Of a stretch of DNA of 64,000 nt, positions 8,958-16,860 are shown piece by piece (the first letter of the stretch is position 1; every line of letters begins with the position of its first letter). The notes under the pieces are model-generated. The model was not told the DNA's origin and ran no database searches. It saw only the letters and a program-made list of their open reading frames with translations. The DNA is from Shinella sp. UYSO24 (GTDB lineage Bacteria > Pseudomonadota > Alphaproteobacteria > Rhizobiales > Rhizobiaceae), in contig CABHNZ010000001.1 of assembly GCA_902167985.1 (NCBI GenBank), positions 310,001 to 374,000 on the forward strand, read 5' to 3'. Both the position numbers and the translations under genes were made by a program.

Positions 8958-9482
8958 ATGAGCGACACGGGAACGATCAAGGACATATCAGTGCCGGAGG
9001 ATGTCGGCGGCATGCCGGCGTCGGCGATCTGGTCCTATTGCAACAGTTCGGCCATGCGTCGGGCGGCGCGGCATCTCGGCCAGCTCTATGACGATGCGAT
9101 GGGTGAGACCGGGCTCAAGGGCACGCAGTATTCGCTTCTTTCCCAGATCCGGCTTTCCGGCGCACCGACATTGAAGGCACTGGCTGGCGAAATGGTCATG
9201 GATCTTTCGGCGCTCGGGCACACGCTGAAGCCGCTGATCCGCGACGGGCTGGTGGAACTGGTGCCGAGCGAAACGGATCGCCGGGTCAAGCATGTGCGCC
9301 TGACGGCCGCGGGCGAAGCGAAGCAGGCCGAACTGACGGAGCGCTGGAAGGTGGCGCAGGCGCGTTTCGAGGCGGCGCTCGGGCCGGAACGTTCGAGGGA
9401 ACTGCGCGGCCTTCTCGGGTTTCTCGGCTCGGAAGACTTTGCAAAGGCCTTCCGGGCAGAAGAAGATGCCGGCGGTTCTTAA
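8958..9482 (+). CDS. MarR family transcriptional regulator
   Basis: A 174-residue winged-helix regulator. After an N-terminal extension come helices (WSYCNSSAMRRAARHLGQLYDD), a helix-turn-helix (TLKALAGEMVMDLSALGHTL) and the wing with the typical D-R-R-V-K-x-V-x-L-T-A-A-G signature. It is divergent from an SDR gene and the shared 193-base region contains a palindrome. Members usually repress their own gene and the divergent gene and release DNA on binding a phenolic or oxidising ligand. The ligand here cannot be inferred. Confidence 0.88.
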   Translation: MSDTGTIKDISVPEDVGGMPASAIWSYCNSSAMRRAARHLGQLYDDAMGETGLKGTQYSLLSQIRLSGAPTLKALAGEMVMDLSALGHTLKPLIRDGLVELVPSETDRRVKHVRLTAAGEAKQAELTERWKVAQARFEAALGPERSRELRGLLGFLGSEDFAKAFRAEEDAGGS

Positions 9483-9513
9483 GGATCGCGGTGCTTAAGG
9501 ATCAGTGTCCGGC

Positions 9514-9858
9514 TCAGAGCCGGATCACGTAATCCTTGCGAGTCGTTTCAATCACTTCCCAGCTTCCCTTGAAGCCGGGTCTGAGGATCATCCTGTCGCC
9601 GGGGCGCAGATGAACCGGCTCACCGCCCTCTTCCGTCACCACGGAATGGCCGGAGAGAATGTGGAAATATTCCCACTCGTCGTAGACGATGCACCATTTG
9701 CCCGGCGTCGCTTCCCAGACGCCGGCATAGATGCCGCCTTCCGCCTCCTCGATATTCCAGGTGCGGAAAACCGGGTTGCCGGCGATGAGGCGCTCGGGCA
9801 GCGGTGCACCCTCTTCCGGTTCGATAGCGGCAAGGTCGAAATCCGTCCAGGTCTTCAT
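9514..9858 (-). CDS. Cupin-domain protein (Cupin_3/DUF861 type)
   Basis: A single-domain cupin of 114 residues. It has the compact DUF861-like pattern: AGVWEATPGKWCIVYDEWEYFHILSG, then VVTEEGG and LRPGDRMILRPGFKGSWEV. The metal-ligand residues of the full cupin motif are only partly present, as is common in this subfamily, so catalysis is uncertain. It overlaps the tetR stop by four bases (ATGA), so the two are co-translated from the tetR promoter and should fall under TetR control. Confidence 0.82.
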   Translation of the reverse strand: MKTWTDFDLAAIEPEEGAPLPERLIAGNPVFRTWNIEEAEGGIYAGVWEATPGKWCIVYDEWEYFHILSGHSVVTEEGGEPVHLRPGDRMILRPGFKGSWEVIETTRKDYVIRL

Positions 9859-10457
9859 GATCCACTCTTCTCCTGTTGATGGGCGAGGCCATCGGCGGCC
9901 ATGCGGGCCATCAGTCTCAACCGCTCCAGCGGCATGCCGTTGCGGGCGCTGCCCGACAGGCCCGACATCGCCATCATCACGTAGTCGGTGGCTATATCGG
10001 CATTTTCGGCATCCAGACGGGCGATCCTCTCATGAATGAAGGCACGGGCGCCGGCAAGCCTTGCCCGTGCCGCATCGCCCGCCTCGGGATCGATCGTTGA
10101 GCGCGCGCCCTCGATCACCATGCAGCCGCGGCAATCGCCCCTGCCATAGCTGTCCGCCGCAAGGCGCAAGAGTGCCGCGACGCCGGCCGACAGCGAGCGG
10201 CCGGGCGCCAGTGCCGTTTCAACATCCAGTCCTTCACTCTGCTCGTAACGGCTCAGCGCTTCCTTGTAGAGCGCCGCCTTGCTGCCGAAGGCCGAATAGA
10301 AGCTGGGCGGATTGATGCCGAGTGCGGCCGTCAGCTCGGCAAGGCTCACGGCATCATAGCCGCGGGCGTGGAACAGATCCTGCGCCTTTGCCAAGGCCTG
10401 CTCCCTATCAAAGCGACGGGGCCTGCCACGCGCTGCAATTATTTTTGTATCAGACAC
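9855..10457 (-). CDS. TetR/AcrR family transcriptional repressor
   Basis: A 200-residue regulator with a TetR DNA-binding domain: RGRPRRFDREQALAKAQDLF, then the helix-turn-helix VSLAELTAALGINPPSFYSAFGSKAALY. The C-terminal ligand domain includes CRGCMVIEGA, a feature of the YcdC/NemR-like TetR group that can sense electrophiles through cysteine; sensing here is inference. The GTG start at 10457 has AAGGGA upstream. One of two identical-layout operators covers this start and ribosome site, and the other lies towards the divergent SDR gene, which implies autoregulation. Confidence 0.88.
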   Translation of the reverse strand: MSDTKIIAARGRPRRFDREQALAKAQDLFHARGYDAVSLAELTAALGINPPSFYSAFGSKAALYKEALSRYEQSEGLDVETALAPGRSLSAGVAALLRLAADSYGRGDCRGCMVIEGARSTIDPEAGDAARARLAGARAFIHERIARLDAENADIATDYVMMAMSGLSGSARNGMPLERLRLMARMAADGLAHQQEKSGS

Positions 10458-10466
10458 TACATAATC
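10441..10466. promoter_or_regulatory. TetR operator 1, over the tetR translation start
   Basis: Inverted repeat TTTTGTA, 8 bases, TACATAA (arms 10443-10449 and 10458-10464). It overlaps the tetR start codon and ribosome site. It shares the layout xTTxTGTA-N8-TACATAAx with operator 2, whose centre is 49 bases away. Confidence 0.65.
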
Positions 10467-10489
10467 CCTTGACCAATGCCTGGGTCTGC

Positions 10490-10515
10490 ATTTATGTATC
10501 GCCCATTACATAAAT
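10490..10515. promoter_or_regulatory. TetR operator 2, towards the SDR gene
   Basis: Perfect 9-base inverted arms ATTTATGTA (10490-10498) and TACATAAAT (10507-10515), 8 bases apart. It lies 32 bases before the SDR start, where a bound repressor would block its promoter. Confidence 0.72.
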
Positions 10516-10547
10516 ATTCAACCTCAATCCACATGAAGGACAGTGCC

Positions 10548-11260
10548 ATGACAGACTTCAAGGGTAAGACGGTACTCATCATCGGCGGTAGCCGCGGCAT
10601 CGGCGCCTCGATCGTCCGCCGCTTTTCGGCCGACGGCGCAAGGTGATCTTCACCTATGGCGGATCGAAAGAAGCCTCCGAGGCTCTCGCCAAGGAAACCG
10701 GTGCGACGGCAATCCAATCGGATGCCGGCAATCGCGAGGCGGTGATCGGCGTCGTGCGCGACAGCGGGCCGCTGGACGTTCTCGTCGTCAATGCCGGAAC
10801 GCTTGCGCTTGGCGATCCGCTGACGATCGACCCGGATGCCGTCGACAAGATGATCGACATCAATGTGCGCGCACCCTATCACGCCTCGGTGGAAGCGGCC
10901 CGCACGATGCCTGACGGCGGCCGGATCATCATCATCGGTTCGGTCAATGGCGATCGCATGCCGTTTGCCGGCGGTGCCGCCTATGCGCTGTCGAAATCCG
11001 CCCTGCAGGGCATGGCCCGCGGACTGGCGCGCGATTTCGGCGAACGTCAGATCACCGTCAACGTCATCCAGCCCGGCCCGACATCCACCGACATGAACCC
11101 GGCAGACGGGCCGATGGCCTCGATGATGCACGGTTTCATGGCGCTCAAGCGCCACGGCAAGCCGGAGGAGATTGCGGGGCTTGCCGCCTATCTCGCCGGC
11201 CCGGAAGCGGGCTTCATCACCGGCGCGATGCACACGATCGATGGCGGTTTTGGTGCCTGA
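10548..11260 (+). CDS. Short-chain dehydrogenase/reductase (SDR), TetR-linked
   Basis: A classical SDR of about 237 residues, like those usually annotated as 3-oxoacyl-ACP reductase. Blocks seen are VLIIGGSRGIGASIV (coenzyme site), VNAGTLAL, IIGSVNGD with the catalytic serine, YALSKSAL (YxxxK) and VIQPGPTSTDM. The frame breaks near 10641, where one base lost at GCAAGG gives the change; restored, the protein reads RRFSADGAKVIFTYGG. It is divergent from a TetR gene with two matching operators between. TetR-SDR pairs of this kind often respond to reactive carbonyls. The substrate is not known. Confidence 0.88.
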
Positions 11261-11319
11261 GTGTCAGGCATGATGGCCGGCGCCCTCGCCTGCCAGTCAA
11301 TAATCAGGCGCGCCAATGA

Positions 11320-11732
11320 TCAAGCGCGCTGGTGGAACTGCCGGCGCGCATCGTCGCAACGGCCGCTTTCGGCCATGACTTCATCCACCATGGCCAGCAT
11401 CGTGGCGGCGTGCCGGGCTTGGGCAGGTAGCGGGCAGCTGCCGGCAATTCGGGAAGATCCGGCAAGCGCCGCGCCGACGAGACGATGATGCCGATATGCG
11501 GCGCGCATTCGGCAACCATGCGGGCGAGATCGACACCGTTCAGGCCACCCGGCATATCGACATCGGTGAGCACGAGGGCGATATCTTCGCGCAGGCCAAG
11601 CTGGCCGACGGCTTCGAGCACATTGCCCGCCTCCAGAACCCTGTGCCCTGCATCTTCCAGCGCATCGGCGATTGCAAAGCGCACCAGCGTTTCGTCCTCG
11701 ACCACAAGGATCGTCTGCCGAAAAGTGTTCAT
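11320..11732 (-). CDS. Receiver-domain-only response regulator
   Basis: A single receiver domain of 137 residues without an output domain, as in CheY-like or FixJ-receiver proteins. The acidic pair VVEDE, phospho-acceptor aspartate in VLTDVDMPGG, serine in IIVSSA and lysine in YLPKP are all present. The frame breaks near 11410; restoring one base gives ATMLAMVDEVMAESGR and a stop at 11322-11320. The ATG at 11732 lies at the usual family start (MNTFRQTILVVEDE). No histidine kinase is adjacent, so its partner is unknown. Confidence 0.87.
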
Positions 11733-11867
11733 GTCCGGTCTCCCATGTTGAACAACCCGCAGATGAACGCACGGGGATGAGAAAGGATTGCGGCGTGTCC
11801 CCAATTCGATGCGAACATATTTAATAAAGTACGAATGAAATGAAATTCGACTGTTCGCCGCCTGCCC

Positions 11868-13205
11868 TCAGATCTTTTCGAGCGCCTGGCGCAAATCCTC
11901 GATCAGATCCTCCGGGTCTTCGATGCCGATCGACAGGCGCACGACCTCGGGACTGGCGCCGGCGGCGGTCTTCTGCTCGTCGGTCAGTTGCCGGTGGGTG
12001 GTGGACGCCGGATGGGTGACGAGCGAGCGGGTGTCGCCGATATTGGCGAGATGCGAGAAAAGCTGCAGGGCCTCGACGAAAAGCCTTCCGGCGATAATAG
12101 CGGGCGTCGTCTCCTCCTCCGCGATGGCCGCCATATCGGTCGCGAGACCGTTGGTGGCCTGTAGCCCGAAGGTGAAGACGGCACCGGCTCCCTTGGGCGA
12201 ATAACGTCGCTGCAGCGCATGGTTCGGGTGATCGTTGAGGCCGGAATAGTTGACCCAGGCCACCTGACGCTGCCGCCTCAGCCATGTCGCAACAGCAAGC
12301 GCATTGTCGGAATGGCGCTGCATTCGCAAGGGCAGCGTCTCGATGCCGGTCAATATCTGGAAGGCATTGAAGGGTGAGATGGAGGGGCCGAGATCACGCA
12401 GGCCGAGCGCCCGCGCGCCGACCGCGAAGGCCGTATTGCCGAAGACCTGATGCAGGACGAGGCCATCATATTCCGGCCGCGGCTCGCTCAGCATCGGGTA
12501 ATTGCCGGAGCGGGACCAGTCGAACGTGCCGCCATCGACGAGGACACCGCCGACGGAATTGCCGTGTCCGCCGAGGAATTTGGTCAGCGAATGCACCACG
12601 ATATCGGCGCCATGTTCGAGCGGGCGCAGCAGGTATGGCGTGGCGAGGGTGTTGTCGACGATGAACGGCAGGCCATGGCGGCGGGCAATCGCGGCAATTG
12701 CCGCGATATCGACGAAGAGGCCGGCAGGGTTGGTCAGGCTCTCGACGAAGATGGCGCGGGTGCGTCCGTCGATCTGCGCCTCGAAACTTTGCGGGTCAGC
12801 GGCATCGGCCCAACGGACATCCCAGCCGAAATTGCTGAAGGCATGGCCGAACTGGTTGATCGAACCGCCATAAAGCTGATGGGCTGCAATGAAATTGTCA
12901 CCGGGGCTCATCAATATGTGAAAGACGAGCATCTGCGCCGCCTGACCGGAGGCGACCGCAAGAGCCGCCGTGCCGCCCTCCAGGGCTGCGAGGCGTTCTT
13001 CCAGCACGGCCTGGGTGGGGTTGGTGATGCGCGTATAGACGTTGCCGAATTCCCGAAGGCCGAACAGGGCTGCGGCATGATCGGCATCGGCAAAAACGAA
13101 GGAAGCAGTCTGGTAAATAGGCGTCGCGCGGGCACCGGTCGTCGCGTCAGGCGCCGCCCCGGCGTGCACCGCCAGCGTCGAAAAACCAGGCTGTCTGCTC
13201 GGCAT
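11868..13205 (-). CDS. metY: O-acetylhomoserine sulfhydrylase / aminocarboxypropyltransferase
   Basis: A PLP enzyme making homocysteine from O-acetylhomoserine and sulfide in methionine synthesis. The 445-residue protein (start MPSRQPGFSTLAVHAG, ATG at 13205 with GGGGAG upstream) shows YQTASFVF, YTRITNPTQ, the PLP-lysine block VHSLTKFLGGHGNSVGG and LVTHPASTTHRQ. An upstream in-frame start at 13265 has a poorer ribosome site. I looked for the SAM-II riboswitch common before rhizobial met genes and saw none. It is divergent from the DUF6455-like gene across about 145 bases. Confidence 0.93.
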   Translation of the reverse strand: MPSRQPGFSTLAVHAGAAPDATTGARATPIYQTASFVFADADHAAALFGLREFGNVYTRITNPTQAVLEERLAALEGGTAALAVASGQAAQMLVFHILMSPGDNFIAAHQLYGGSINQFGHAFSNFGWDVRWADAADPQSFEAQIDGRTRAIFVESLTNPAGLFVDIAAIAAIARRHGLPFIVDNTLATPYLLRPLEHGADIVVHSLTKFLGGHGNSVGGVLVDGGTFDWSRSGNYPMLSEPRPEYDGLVLHQVFGNTAFAVGARALGLRDLGPSISPFNAFQILTGIETLPLRMQRHSDNALAVATWLRRQRQVAWVNYSGLNDHPNHALQRRYSPKGAGAVFTFGLQATNGLATDMAAIAEEETTPAIIAGRLFVEALQLFSHLANIGDTRSLVTHPASTTHRQLTDEQKTAAGASPEVVRLSIGIEDPEDLIEDLRQALEKI

Positions 13206-13349
13206 TACATCTCCCCGGTTTCCATCGCCGGTTGTCAGCAAAGCGCGCCTGTTGATCCCGATCAAGGACCGCAGTCACTCCGAAGGCAAATAGTTGAGAC
13301 AATTCAGGCGGGCAAAGTGCCTGCCGATGCTTTTGGGGAGCGCTGCAGC

Positions 13350-13781
13350 ATGACGGCAACATTCCAATCAACGACCGATACACTTCCGGCGCGATTTCTG
13401 CGCTGGTGCGCGGATGCCTTTGCCGCCGAGGCGGATTACACCAAGGCGCTCGGATCACTCGACGAAGATGCCGCCCGGCGGATTGCCGCCGAGCATTCCA
13501 TGCCGCTTGATGAACTGGTGCGTATCGCACGGCTTGGACCTGCGGCGGCCGAGGAAATGCTTGCTCTCATGCAGGCCATCAACATCGATCCGGTCGAGGC
13601 GCAGCTCATCCATCCGGCGCTGTTTGCAGACATGGAGGCAACCTGCGCCCGCTGCAGCGGCAAGGCGCGCTGTCGGGCCGACATTGCCAGCGGCAAGCTC
13701 GAAAAGGAATTTACCCGCTATTGCGGCAATGCCACCGCGCTCAACACTTTGCGCGCCGAACCGGACATGCTGCGAGACTGA
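13350..13781 (+). CDS. DUF6455-like cysteine-containing protein
   Basis: A soluble 143-residue protein. After a helical N-terminal half, the C-terminal region carries CARCSGKARCRADIASG and then FTRYCGNA, the spaced-cysteine layout of DUF6455 proteins (CxxC, a third Cys, then a YC-x-NA end). The cysteines could bind metal or be redox active. Function is unknown. It sits between divergent metY and a convergent CoA-binding gene and has its own start with GGGGAG upstream. Confidence 0.75.
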   Translation: MTATFQSTTDTLPARFLRWCADAFAAEADYTKALGSLDEDAARRIAAEHSMPLDELVRIARLGPAAAEEMLALMQAINIDPVEAQLIHPALFADMEATCARCSGKARCRADIASGKLEKEFTRYCGNATALNTLRAEPDMLRD

Positions 13782-13820
13782 TCCTGCCCCTCACCCCGGT
13801 TCCCCCGCCAGCCAAGCCCG

Positions 13821-14260
13821 TCAGCCAAGCAGGCGCGGGATCTCGATCGCGGGGCAGCGGTTCATGACGACCTTGATGCCGACCGCCTCGGCGCGGCGCC
13901 AGCGGCATCGTCGCGCACGCCAAGCTGCGCCCAGATGACGCTTGGCAGTTGCGGCAGCGCAAGCACCTCATCCACCACGCCTTCCAGATATTCCGAGGCG
14001 CGGAATACATCCACCAGATCCACCGGCTGCGGGACATCTGCAAGCCGTGCATAGACGGTGCGGCCGTGTATCTCCTTGCCGGCCTGCCCCGGATTGACGG
14101 GAAATACCTCATAACCGCGCGACAGGAGGAAGCGCATCACCCCATTGCTCGGCCGCTCGGGATTGGGAGAGCCTCCAAGAAGGGCGATGGTTTTCGCTGA
14201 CTTCAGAATATCTGCCAGATAATCGGGCTCATATCGGTCATGGTTTGTTGCAGAATTCAT
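13821..14260 (-). CDS. CoA-binding domain protein (YccU type)
   Basis: A small Rossmann-fold protein of the YccU/CoA-binding family: IALLGGSPNPERPSNGVMRFLLSRGYEVFPVNPG near the N terminus, the VDLVDVFRASEY block, and SVIWAQLGVRDDAA. The frame breaks near 13897, where restoring a base in a GGGCGC-like context gives RAEAVGIKVVMNRCPAIEIPRLLG with stop 13823-13821 (146 residues). Members bind CoA; a physiological role is not established. In rhizobia it often neighbours metY, as here. Confidence 0.87.
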
Positions 14261-14574
14261 CGCGGGCTCCCGGCTTGCGCAGGTGAAGAGTGACGTCGTG
14301 TGATTCCGATGTAGTGACTGTGAGGCGCAAGCGCGAGGGGCCGCCCAAGATCGGATGCGAATCAGCGGCGGGCTTACAGCGGAAGGCCTCTCCTCGCGCC
14401 AACCGTGAAGATCTCGCAGCCGCACAAAAAGCCATCCCGTCACCGCGCGAGAAGACGGTTTCGAGACGCTCTCACTCGCTCCAGCGGCTGTCATCCGGAT
14501 AGCGGAATACGCCCGCCTCGCGGCAATAAATTCCCCTTATGTTCTTTTTTTGTTTCCATTGGCGCAGAAGGTAA

Positions 14575-14662
14575 ATTAGCGCGCACTAATGGTTGAATTA
14601 GCGACACCTACTACTTTTCATTAGTCAGATCTAATATCACGGAGACGTTATCCTATTCTAAT
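14575..14662. repeat. Periodic array of ATTAG-N6-CTAAT palindromes
   Basis: Three 16-base palindromic units start at 14575, 14597 and 14620 (steps of 22 and 23 bases, about two helical turns). Unit 1 is ATTAG, CGCGCA, CTAAT; unit 2 is ATTAG, CGACAC, CTACT; unit 3 is ATTAG, TCAGAT, CTAAT. A weaker fourth unit (GTTAT, CCTATT, CTAAT) starts at 14647. Such same-face spacing suggests cooperative binding of a dimeric regulator. No regulator gene is adjacent. Confidence 0.6.
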
Positions 14663-15265
14663 CGGCGGCCTGCAGCGCAGCATTACTGAGAAAAATCGTT
14701 CGCTACGGTGGCAAAAATCGCTTATGGACCCCCAAAATCTAGGGATGCGTTACGAAGGCGAATATGACTCAACATTTATAAATTCTACTTTAGATAGTAT
14801 TTCTGAATGTTGCTCGACTTTTCCGCCGTTCCTGTTTCCATGCAACGCCGGAGGCCGCCTGTCGATGCCGTCCTCCCATGGCTCCGAGGGCGATGATAGA
14901 GGGTTCCCTGACGCGCAGATTGCCCGTTGATCGGCGCAGAGGCAGCGCGCGGCCCGAGCCGAGACCACCGCCATCCCGGAGGCCGCCCGGGGCCAAGGTC
15001 ATCGCCGTTGCTCTCTCATGGCCCCGACATTCAATCGGCACGGCCCTGCCCCACCCGATCCATCGAGCCGATTACGGCACTCGATTTGAGCAAGCGGAGC
15101 AAGGTTCTGCCCGACGACAGCCTTCCAAACACCCGGTCGGCCGCAATATTTATTGTGGTATTAAATTACCCCATCCATAAACCATTGAAATATATAGGTC
15201 TATTTTCAGGCCGCCAAATCTGCCGTTCTTGACGCTCATGGGCCCTGCCAGTATAAGCCGCCACA

Positions 15266-15373
15266 GATCGCGGACCTCACGAGGCCCGCTTTCTTTTTGT
15301 CGCCTCGGCCCATCAGCCAAGCCGACAAATCCAAGCAACAAGAAACGCCCCGGTAAACGGCTTGTCCGCGATC
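15266..15373 (+). promoter_or_regulatory. Structured rplM leader with terminator-like hairpin
   Basis: GCGGACCTC and GAGGCCCGC (15270-15289, one mismatch) form a hairpin followed by a T-rich tail (15290-15298), which is a terminator by form. The sequence GATCGCGGAC (15266-15275), which includes most of its 5' arm, is perfectly complementary to GTCCGCGATC at 15364-15373, so a competing long-range pairing exists. It lies 25-130 bases before rplM. It may be an attenuator, or just the terminator of an upstream transcript. Confidence 0.5.
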
Positions 15374-15398
15374 CGAGGGACCAACGAAAGAGAAAACC

Positions 15399-15863
15399 AT
15401 GTCGACCTTCGTTCAGAAGCCTGCAGAGGTTGAGAAGAAGTGGATCATCATCGACGCCGAAGGGCTCGTTGTCGGCCGCCTCGCCACCCTCGTTGCCAAC
15501 CGCCTGCGCGGCAAGCACAAGGCAACCTACACCCCCCACGTTGACGATGGCGATAACGTCATCATCATCAACGCGGAAAAGTGCGTCCTCACGGGCAAGA
15601 AGTATTCCGACAAGAAGTACTACTGGCACACCGGCTACCCGGGTGGCATCAAGGAGCGCACCGCACGCGCCATCATCGAAGGCCGCTTCCCGGAGCGCGT
15701 CATCGAGAAGGCCATCGAGCGCATGATCCCGCGCGGCCCGCTCGGCCGTCGCCAGCTGAAGAACCTGCGCGTTTACGCTGGTTCCAATCACCCCCATGAA
15801 GCACAGCAGCCGGTCGCTCTCGACGTGGCTTCGCTGAACTCGAAGAACGTAAGGAGCGCCTGA
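15399..15863 (+). CDS. rplM: 50S ribosomal protein L13
   Basis: An early-assembling protein of the large ribosomal subunit. The 154-residue protein shows the family blocks [35 protein letters not shown] and [12 protein letters not shown]. It starts after an AAAGAGAAA site and is followed two bases later by rpsI, the conserved L13-S9 operon. The leader upstream has alternative hairpins that might adjust expression. Confidence 0.97.
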   Translation: MSTFVQKPAEVEKKWIIIDAEGLVVGRLATLVANRLRGKHKATYTPHVDDGDNVIIINAEKCVLTGKKYSDKKYYWHTGYPGGIKERTARAIIEGRFPERVIEKAIERMIPRGPLGRRQLKNLRVYAGSNHPHEAQQPVALDVASLNSKNVRSA

Positions 15864-15865
15864 TC

Positions 15866-16330
15866 ATGGCCGATCTCTCCTCTCTGAAGGACCTCGCGTC
15901 GGCTGAAGGCCAGGCACCGGTTCACGTCCGCAAGGTCGACAGCCTCGGCCGTTCCTACGCAACCGGCAAGCGCAAGAACGCTGTCGCCCGCGTATGGGTC
16001 AAGGCTGGCTCCGGCAAGATCATCGTCAACGGCAAGGACTTCACGGCTTACTTCGCCCGTCCGGTCCTCCAGATGATCCTGCAGCAGCCGATCGTCACTG
16101 CCGCTCGCGCGGGCCAGTTCGACATCATCGCTACCGTTGCTGGCGGCGGTCTCTCCGGTCAGGCCGGCGCTGTGCGCCACGGTCTGTCGAAGGCCCTCAC
16201 CTACTTCGAGCCGGGCCTGCGTCCGGTCCTCAAGAAGGGTGGCTTCCTGACCCGCGACAGCCGCGTCGTCGAGCGTAAGAAGTACGGTAAGGCCAAGGCT
16301 CGCCGTTCCTTCCAGTTCTCGAAGCGCTAA
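15866..16330 (+). CDS. rpsI: 30S ribosomal protein S9
   Basis: The small-subunit protein whose C-terminal tail reaches the P-site tRNA. The 154-residue protein has [33 protein letters not shown] and the basic tail ending RRSFQFSKR, including the terminal KR expected of S9. It follows rplM directly and is closed by a strong terminator at 16357-16384. Confidence 0.97.
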   Translation: MADLSSLKDLASAEGQAPVHVRKVDSLGRSYATGKRKNAVARVWVKAGSGKIIVNGKDFTAYFARPVLQMILQQPIVTAARAGQFDIIATVAGGGLSGQAGAVRHGLSKALTYFEPGLRPVLKKGGFLTRDSRVVERKKYGKAKARRSFQFSKR

Positions 16331-16356
16331 TCGCTTCCGGTTCTACGAAAATGCGA

Positions 16357-16384
16357 AAGGCGGGGCTTCGGCTCCGCCTTTTTT
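16357..16384 (+). terminator. Terminator of the rplM-rpsI operon
   Basis: AAGGCGGGGC and GCTCCGCCTT arms around a TTCG tetraloop, followed by six T residues. It begins 27 bases after the rpsI stop. Confidence 0.9.
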
Positions 16385-16478
16385 CGTTGGCGAATGGCAT
16401 CGATCAAGATTTCGAATTTGCGCATCATTCCCCGATGGAAAACGATGGCTGCAAATCAGGTTCAGACAGAGTTTCCCC

Positions 16479-16856
16479 ATGTCTTCGTCTTCAATGTCGT
16501 CTCTTTCCATGCCATCAAGTGACGCTTCCCCTTTCGCCACATTGCCGGCGCCACCCTATTATGTCGTGGCTTTCTCCTCCTGTCGCACCGAAGGCGATCA
16601 TGGCTATGGCGCGATGGCCGATGCCATGGTCAAACTGGCAAGCGAGCAGCCGGGTTTTCTCGGTGTCGAAAGCGCTCGAGGCGAAGACGGGTTCGGCATC
16701 ACCAATTCCTACTGGGCCGACGAGGCGAGTATCCGCGCCTGGAAGAGCGTGGTGTCGCATGAAGCTGCCCAAAGGCTCGGGCGGGAACGCTGGTATGACA
16801 TCTACCGGGTGCGGATCGCAAAGGTCGAACGCGCCTACGGTTTCGGAGGGGAATGA
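16479..16856 (+). CDS. Antibiotic biosynthesis monooxygenase (ABM) domain protein
   Basis: A small ferredoxin-like-fold protein of about 125 residues. The ABM pattern is seen in YYVVAFSS, MVKLASEQPGFLGVESARG and ITNSYWADEASIRAWKSVVSHEAAQRLGRERWYDIYRVRIAKVER. In-frame starts at 16494 and 16509 are also possible; the serine-rich first residues are not conserved. It ends four bases before speB, so the two are probably one transcript. Homologues next to agmatinase-like genes are common in rhizobia, but the function is not established. Confidence 0.85.
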   Translation: MSSSSMSSLSMPSSDASPFATLPAPPYYVVAFSSCRTEGDHGYGAMADAMVKLASEQPGFLGVESARGEDGFGITNSYWADEASIRAWKSVVSHEAAQRLGRERWYDIYRVRIAKVERAYGFGGE

Positions 16857-16860
16857 CGCA

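Larger units (their letters stand above)
14261..15398. other. Gene-free 1.1 kb stretch before rplM
   Basis: No convincing protein gene. From about 14520 to 14830 the sequence is clearly AT-richer than its surroundings and holds the palindrome array described separately. From 14830 it returns to GC-rich sequence without a recognisable frame. A 68-codon frame (14724-14930) begins in AT-rich codons and ends in GC-rich ones, as if the start of a foreign gene had been joined to local DNA; I do not call it. The last 130 bases form the rplM leader. Confidence 0.55.

Noticed and set aside
13206..13349. SAM-II riboswitch before metY
   Set aside because: I looked for the pseudoknot signature on the minus strand and did not find it.
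14575..14662. CRISPR array
   Set aside because: The repeats are short palindromes 16 bases long with 6-7-base gaps; there are no unique spacers of usual size and no cas genes.
14724..14930. 68-codon frame in the AT-rich island
   Set aside because: No ribosome site, no family, and codon composition changes in mid-frame; kept only as a hint of a junction.
16351..16860. Long N-terminal extension of agmatinase
   Set aside because: The extension reads through the ABM gene in another frame; the ATG at 16861 gives the family length and follows the ABM stop.
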